Shown piece after piece: positions 5,515 through 9,689 of a DNA stretch of 9,689 bases (within the stretch, counting starts at the first letter, position 1; every line of letters begins with the position of its first letter). The stretch is from Actinomycetota bacterium (GTDB lineage Bacteria; Actinomycetota; Humimicrobiia; Humimicrobiales; Humimicrobiaceae). The position numbers were made by a program, and so were the translations under genes. The stretch covers positions 1 through 9,689 of the forward strand of contig JAMDDL010000086.1 in the NCBI GenBank assembly GCA_023488645.1, read 5' to 3'. The notes under the pieces are model-generated. The model was given only the letters and a program-made list of their open reading frames with translations, was not told the origin of the DNA and did no database searches.

Positions 5515-6033
5515 TTGAAAGTTATTTTAACAAAGGATGTTGAAAAGATTGGAAGCTTTGGAGAAGTTATTAATGTTAAAGACGGCTATGCCAGGAACTT
5601 TCTGATACCATCAGGTTCAGCAGTGGTAGCTACTGCCGGTAATCTGAAGCAAATAGATCTTGTTAAAAAATCAAGGATAAAATTTGAAGCTAAAAGCATA
5701 AAGGAAGCCGATGAAATAGCGCAGCAGCTTGATGGTTTGAAATTAATCTTCAAAGTAAAGGCTAGTCCTGAAGGAAAAATGTATGGTTCAATAACAAGCA
5801 AAGACATTGCTGATAAAATTTTATCTTTTAAAAAGATTGAAGTTGACAGAAAAAAAATCGAGCTTGAAGATCCTTTAAAGGAAACCGGAAATTATAATAT
5901 TGAAATTAAACTTTACAAAGATATTAAATGTACTGTAAATGTGATAATTGAACCTGACAAAAAGCAGTCAGAAGAAGAAGCAGTTTCAGTTTCACAGGAA
6001 TCTTTGGAAGAAATATCTGAAACTGAAAATTAA
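5515..6033 (+). CDS. rplI: 50S ribosomal protein L9
   Basis: A 172-residue L9, which binds 23S rRNA with its N-terminal domain and reaches outward through a long helix that links two globular domains. The N-terminal signature runs MKVILTKDVEKIGSFGEVI then VKDGYARNFLIPSGSAV (about 1-37). The connecting helix is about 41-75, and the C-terminal domain contains KASPEGKMYGSITSKDIAD (82-100). The usual length is near 150. Here a Glu/Ser-rich tail (149-172, including QSEEEAVSVSQESLEE) adds about two dozen residues. The start was moved to TTG 5515 on the strength of AGGAGG and family alignment. The gene lies 55 nt after the YybS-like gene and 77 nt before dnaB. Confidence 0.95.
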   Translation: MKVILTKDVEKIGSFGEVINVKDGYARNFLIPSGSAVVATAGNLKQIDLVKKSRIKFEAKSIKEADEIAQQLDGLKLIFKVKASPEGKMYGSITSKDIADKILSFKKIEVDRKKIELEDPLKETGNYNIEIKLYKDIKCTVNVIIEPDKKQSEEEAVSVSQESLEEISETEN

Positions 6034-6110
6034 CCTTAAGTTTGATGCACTGATTTTTAGATAAACGTTATAAAAACAGATATAAAATTAAAATATTTTA
6101 ATAATTACCC

Positions 6111-7517
6111 ATGCAGAATATATCAAAAAAAACATATTCAAGGGAAACCTTAAATACAGGAAAGCTTGAAAGAATTCCTCCCTATAATCTGGAAGCGGAA
6201 GAATCCTTGCTTGGGTCAATGCTTATTTCAAAGGATGCTATAGTCAGTGTGATTGAAATTGTAAGGGAAGATGATTTTTACAGAAAATCAAATAGTGAAA
6301 TTTTTACAGCCATAAAAGAGCTTTATTCAAAGGGTGAGCCCGTAGATCCCATAACTCTGGCTGATTACTTAAAAAAAAAGGATTTGCTTGAAGAAATAGG
6401 CGGAAAAACTTTTATACATTCCCTGATTTCAAATATTCCACTTGCTTCAAATGCAGTTTATTATGCAGAAATAGTAAAACATAATTCAATTCTAAGGAAA
6501 ATGATTTATGCGGCAACTGACATTGCGAGAATGGGTTATGAAGTTCCGGATGATTTAAATGCTGCAGTTGATAAAGCACAGCAGTTGATTTTTTCAATTT
6601 CACAGGATTTAAATTACAGTTCAAGAAATACTGCTTTTGTTCAGATTAAGGAAGTGCTGACGGAAGTATATGATCAGACAGTATCACTTTCTGAAAATAA
6701 AACAAACATAACAGGAGTTACAACAGGTTTTATTGATCTTGATAAATTAACTTCAGGTCTTCAGAATTCCGATCTTATTATCCTGGCTGCAAGACCAGGT
6801 ATGGGCAAAACTTCTTTAGCGCTTTGCATTTCAAAAAATGCATGCAGCAGGGACGATACTCCTGTTGCTATATTTTCGCTTGAAATGTCCAGACAGCAGA
6901 TTGCCCAAAGACTTTTATGTTCGGAATCAAGAATAGATTTGCACAGAATAAGATCAGGAGACATCAGGGAGCATGAATGGCCTAAACTTGGCCATGCAAT
7001 AGAAAAACTGTCTGAAAGCAGGATTTATATTGATGATGCTCCGCTGCTTACTGTAATGGATTTAAGAGCCAGGGCAAGGATGCTTGTAAGCAATTTCGGG
7101 GTAAAGCTTATTATAATTGATTATCTTCAATTAATGCAGTCCGGCCAGAATTATAAAGAAAACAGGGTGCTTGAAATAACGGATATTTCAAGAAACCTTA
7201 AAAGCCTTGCCAGGGAACTTAAAATCCCGATTATTGCAGTTTCACAATTATCAAGGGAAGTTGAAAAAAGACCTGATAAAAGACCTATTCTTGCTGATTT
7301 AAGGGAATCGGGAGCAATTGAGCAGGATGCTGATCTGGTCATGCTTATTTACAGGGATGAATATTATGACAGGGAAAGCAAGACTGCCGGAATTGCGGAA
7401 ATAATTATAGCCAAGCACAGAAACGGTCCTATAGGACAAATAGAATTAAGGTTTTCAAAAGAATATGCTTTGTTTTCCAATTTGGATAAAACTCACTCTG
7501 AAGAAAAAAATAAATAA
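6111..7517 (+). CDS. dnaB: Replicative DNA helicase DnaB
   Basis: A 468-residue hexameric helicase that unwinds DNA ahead of the replisome using ATP. The N-terminal domain starts RIPPYNLEAEESLLGSML (21-38) and extends to about 165; a linker leads to the RecA-like motor (about 200-455). Walker A is ARPGMGKTS (227-235, K233, T234). The catalytic Glu is in FSLEMS (E258), Walker B is LIIIDYLQL (D337), and the sensor-like SQLSREVEKRPDKRP follows (378-392). DLRESGAIEQDAD is at 396-408, and the arginine-finger region is KHRNGPIGQ (R437). No intein interrupts it and length is normal. The ATG lacks an SD. The 77 nt gap after rplI is the longest of this run and could hold a weak promoter, but none is convincing. 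Confidence 0.97.
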   Translation: MQNISKKTYSRETLNTGKLERIPPYNLEAEESLLGSMLISKDAIVSVIEIVREDDFYRKSNSEIFTAIKELYSKGEPVDPITLADYLKKKDLLEEIGGKTFIHSLISNIPLASNAVYYAEIVKHNSILRKMIYAATDIARMGYEVPDDLNAAVDKAQQLIFSISQDLNYSSRNTAFVQIKEVLTEVYDQTVSLSENKTNITGVTTGFIDLDKLTSGLQNSDLIILAARPGMGKTSLALCISKNACSRDDTPVAIFSLEMSRQQIAQRLLCSESRIDLHRIRSGDIREHEWPKLGHAIEKLSESRIYIDDAPLLTVMDLRARARMLVSNFGVKLIIIDYLQLMQSGQNYKENRVLEITDISRNLKSLARELKIPIIAVSQLSREVEKRPDKRPILADLRESGAIEQDADLVMLIYRDEYYDRESKTAGIAEIIIAKHRNGPIGQIELRFSKEYALFSNLDKTHSEEKNK

Positions 7518-7552
7518 AAGATACTATAAATACAATTAAGGGGAAATAAATC

Positions 7553-8851
7553 ATGTCAAATATAGTTTTAATTGGTGCTCAATGGGGCGATGAAGGCAAG
7601 GGGAGGATAACGGATTTTCTCTCAAGCAAGGTTAATATGGTTGTCAGGTTTCAGGGCGGCGATAATGCAGGTCATACTGTAATATTTAAAGGTCTGGAAT
7701 TTAAACTGCACCTGATTCCCTCAGGAATTCTATACCCCGATGTTATTTGTGTAATAGGTAACGGGGTTGTAATTAATCCTCAAACATTAATTTCAGAAAT
7801 AGAAAACCTTGAAAAAAAAGCAGTAAGTACTGAAAATTTAAAAATAAGTTCAAATTGTCATGTAATAATGCCTTATCACATTGCTCTTGACGGGGCATCG
7901 GAAAATAAACTTGGATCATCAAAAATAGGAACGACAAAAAAAGGTATCGGGCCTGTTTATGCTGATAAGGCAAGCAGAACAGGCATCAGGATATGTGATT
8001 TACTGAATCCTGATTTATTTAAACAAAAGCTTGATGATATTCTTGAAATTAAAAATGCAATTTTAAACAAGGTTTATGATGCAGAAACATTTAATGCGGA
8101 TAAAATTTTTGAAGAATATACGGGATATGCACAAGCAATAAAAAAATATGTAGTTGAAAGCACATTTCTGATTAACAGCGCACTTGATGATAATAAAAAT
8201 ATCCTCTTTGAAGGGGCTCAAGGTACTCTTCTTGATATTGATCATGGTACATATCCTTTTGTTACCTCATCGTCAACAATTGCAGGCGGAGTTTTTACTG
8301 GTGCAGGTATCGGACCAGGCAGAATCAATGAAGTCATTGGGATAACAAAATCATACTGTACGAGAGTAGGTTCAGGTGTTTTCCCGACTGAAATAAAAGA
8401 TGAAACGGGTAATATGATAAGAGAAAAAGGCAATGAATATGGAACTACTACAGGAAGAGCCAGAAGATGCGGCTGGTTTGACTGTGTAATCATAAGATAT
8501 TCTGCAATGGTTAATAATTTAAGCAGTCTTGCTCTTACAAAGCTTGATGTTCTTAGCGGTATTGAAAAAATAAAAATATGCAGCAGTTATAAAATTGACG
8601 GCAGTATTTATGAAAATGTAACTCCTAATTGCCTTATTCTTGAAAAGAGTCAGCCGCAATATATTGAAGTTAATGGCTGGGATGAAGATATAACAAATAT
8701 AAAGGAATTTGAAAAACTGCCTTATAATGCAAAAAAATATATAAACTTAATTGAAGAATTAACACGGATTCCTGTTTCACTCATAAGTGTTGGTCCTGAT
8801 AGAAATCAGATCATAATCAGGGATAAATATTTAAAAAAGAAGTTTTTTTAA
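7553..8851 (+). CDS. purA: Adenylosuccinate synthetase
   Basis: A 432-residue enzyme that makes adenylosuccinate from IMP, aspartate and GTP, the first step from IMP to AMP, in the cytoplasm. The opening IVLIGAQWGDEGKGRITD (4-21) has catalytic D13 and K16, and H41 lies in NAGHTV. The residue usually Lys at position 18 is Arg, a mild change. Further marks are SKIGTTKKGIGPVYADKASR, FEGAQGTLLDIDHGTYPFVTSS, the substrate loop GTTTGRARRCGW, the GTP-base motif LTKLDVLSG and the closing SVGPDRNQIIIR. Length is standard. ATG follows AAGGGG at 9 nt spacing, 35 nt after dnaB. Cotranscription with dnaB is also seen in Firmicutes-like gene orders. Confidence 0.97.
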   Translation: MSNIVLIGAQWGDEGKGRITDFLSSKVNMVVRFQGGDNAGHTVIFKGLEFKLHLIPSGILYPDVICVIGNGVVINPQTLISEIENLEKKAVSTENLKISSNCHVIMPYHIALDGASENKLGSSKIGTTKKGIGPVYADKASRTGIRICDLLNPDLFKQKLDDILEIKNAILNKVYDAETFNADKIFEEYTGYAQAIKKYVVESTFLINSALDDNKNILFEGAQGTLLDIDHGTYPFVTSSSTIAGGVFTGAGIGPGRINEVIGITKSYCTRVGSGVFPTEIKDETGNMIREKGNEYGTTTGRARRCGWFDCVIIRYSAMVNNLSSLALTKLDVLSGIEKIKICSSYKIDGSIYENVTPNCLILEKSQPQYIEVNGWDEDITNIKEFEKLPYNAKKYINLIEELTRIPVSLISVGPDRNQIIIRDKYLKKKFF

Positions 8852-8910
8852 ATAAATTTTAAACCTTATCAGTTAACTGCAAATTAAAAAAAACTTAGAA
8901 GAGATTTAAG

Positions 8911-9689
8911 ATGAATATTCTTATTATTGGAAACGGCGGCCGGGAACATTGCCTTGTATGGAAGATTTCCCGAAGCAAACTTGCAGGTAAAATATTTGCA
9001 ATTCCCGGAAATGCGGGCATATCACAAATTGCAAGTTGTGCAAATATATCATTAAACAAAGAAAATTTTCCGGAGATACTGCGATTTATTGAAAAGAACA
9101 GGATTGATTTTACAGTTGTAGGACCGGAAGCTCCTTTGGTGGATGGAATTGTCAATTACTTAAACGATAGAGGATATCCTGTATTTGGTCCTGATATGGA
9201 AGCAGCAAAGATTGAAGGCAGCAAAGTCTTTACCAAAAAACTTTGCGTGAAATATAATATTCCAACATCTGAAGCAGTATTTTTTAATAAATTTGAATTT
9301 GACAAAGCCATTTCCTATGCCAGGGATCTTGAAGACAATAAATTTCCCCGCGTTGTTAAAGCTGATGGTCTTGCTGCAGGAAAAGGGGTAATAATTGTTC
9401 AAAATAAAAATGAAATGATTGATTCAATAAAAAGTTTTCTTAAAGAAAGCAAGTTCGGCAAATCAGGAGATGAAATAGTAATTGAAAATTTTATTTCCGG
9501 TTTTGAAATTTCTGTTTTATGTTTATGTGACGGTAAGGTTTTAATACCATTGGATCTGGCACAGGATTATAAAAAAATATATGATGGCGACAGGGGCAAA
9601 AATACCGGAGGTATGGGAAGCTACAGTCCTATTCCATTTGTTGATGATAAATTATATGAAAAAATATTGACAAGGATCATTACTCCTAC
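8911..9689 (+). CDS. purD: Phosphoribosylamine-glycine ligase (GAR synthetase), 5' part only
   Basis: The first 259 codons of a protein that usually has about 420-430, cut by the right edge. It catalyses the second step of de novo purine synthesis, joining glycine to phosphoribosylamine with ATP. Visible marks are GNGGREH (7-13), VGPEAPLVDGI (70-80), the ATP-grasp entry SKVFTKKLCVKYNIPTSEA (104-122) and VVKADGLAAGKGV (148-160). ENFISGFEIS (192-201) and DGDRGKNTGGMGSYSPIP (225-242) follow. The usual QDHKR reads QDYKK here. A modest SD (GAAGAG, 8898-8903) precedes the ATG. It follows purA by 59 nt with no terminator between, so the two purine genes are probably cotranscribed and the pathway may continue to the right. 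Confidence 0.95.
   Translation, partial: MNILIIGNGGREHCLVWKISRSKLAGKIFAIPGNAGISQIASCANISLNKENFPEILRFIEKNRIDFTVVGPEAPLVDGIVNYLNDRGYPVFGPDMEAAKIEGSKVFTKKLCVKYNIPTSEAVFFNKFEFDKAISYARDLEDNKFPRVVKADGLAAGKGVIIVQNKNEMIDSIKSFLKESKFGKSGDEIVIENFISGFEISVLCLCDGKVLIPLDLAQDYKKIYDGDRGKNTGGMGSYSPIPFVDDKLYEKILTRIITP

Overview
The window is AT-rich bacterial chromosome with dense genes, short spacers and TAA as the only stop codon seen. Four of the nine genes with a visible start begin with TTG behind a strong Shine-Dalgarno (SD) sequence. A YybS/DUF2232 membrane protein in the rpsR-rplI-dnaB-purA neighbourhood recalls Firmicutes. The SSB and S6 sequences look equally at home near Actinobacteria. I therefore infer an anaerobic, deep-branching Gram-positive-like lineage and do not assign a phylum. 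A 2-hydroxyacyl-CoA dehydratase-family gene fits an anaerobe.

Left part (1-2920). The 5' end of an unrecognised minus-strand gene runs off the left edge (1-181). A minus-strand gene for a 2-hydroxyglutaryl-CoA dehydratase/benzoyl-CoA reductase-type protein (556-1776) is divergent from a plus-strand histidine phosphatase gene (1975-2646). Immediately beyond the stop codon of each of these two genes lies a copy of a 231-239 bp element (289-527 and 2690-2920). The element has 25 bp imperfect terminal inverted repeats, an 8-9 bp flanking duplication and a nest of internal hairpins. I read it as a non-autonomous, MITE-like family, perhaps reused as a 3'-end structure. I do not recognise it.

Middle part (2921-3321). 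This non-coding stretch holds two promoter-like sites with extended -10 boxes and a hairpin followed by a T-tract. After them comes a strongly structured leader of about 200 nt, up to 53% GC in its first part, which ends at the SD of rpsF.

Right part (3322-9689). A co-oriented run follows: rpsF, ssb, rpsR, yybS-like, rplI, dnaB, purA and purD (cut by the right edge). It combines the 30S proteins S6 and S18, the 50S protein L9, single-strand DNA binding, the replicative helicase and two purine-synthesis enzymes. Spacers of 24-77 nt without obvious terminators suggest one transcription unit, probably driven from the structured leader. The strongest candidates for something undescribed are the repeat family and the rpsF leader RNA.
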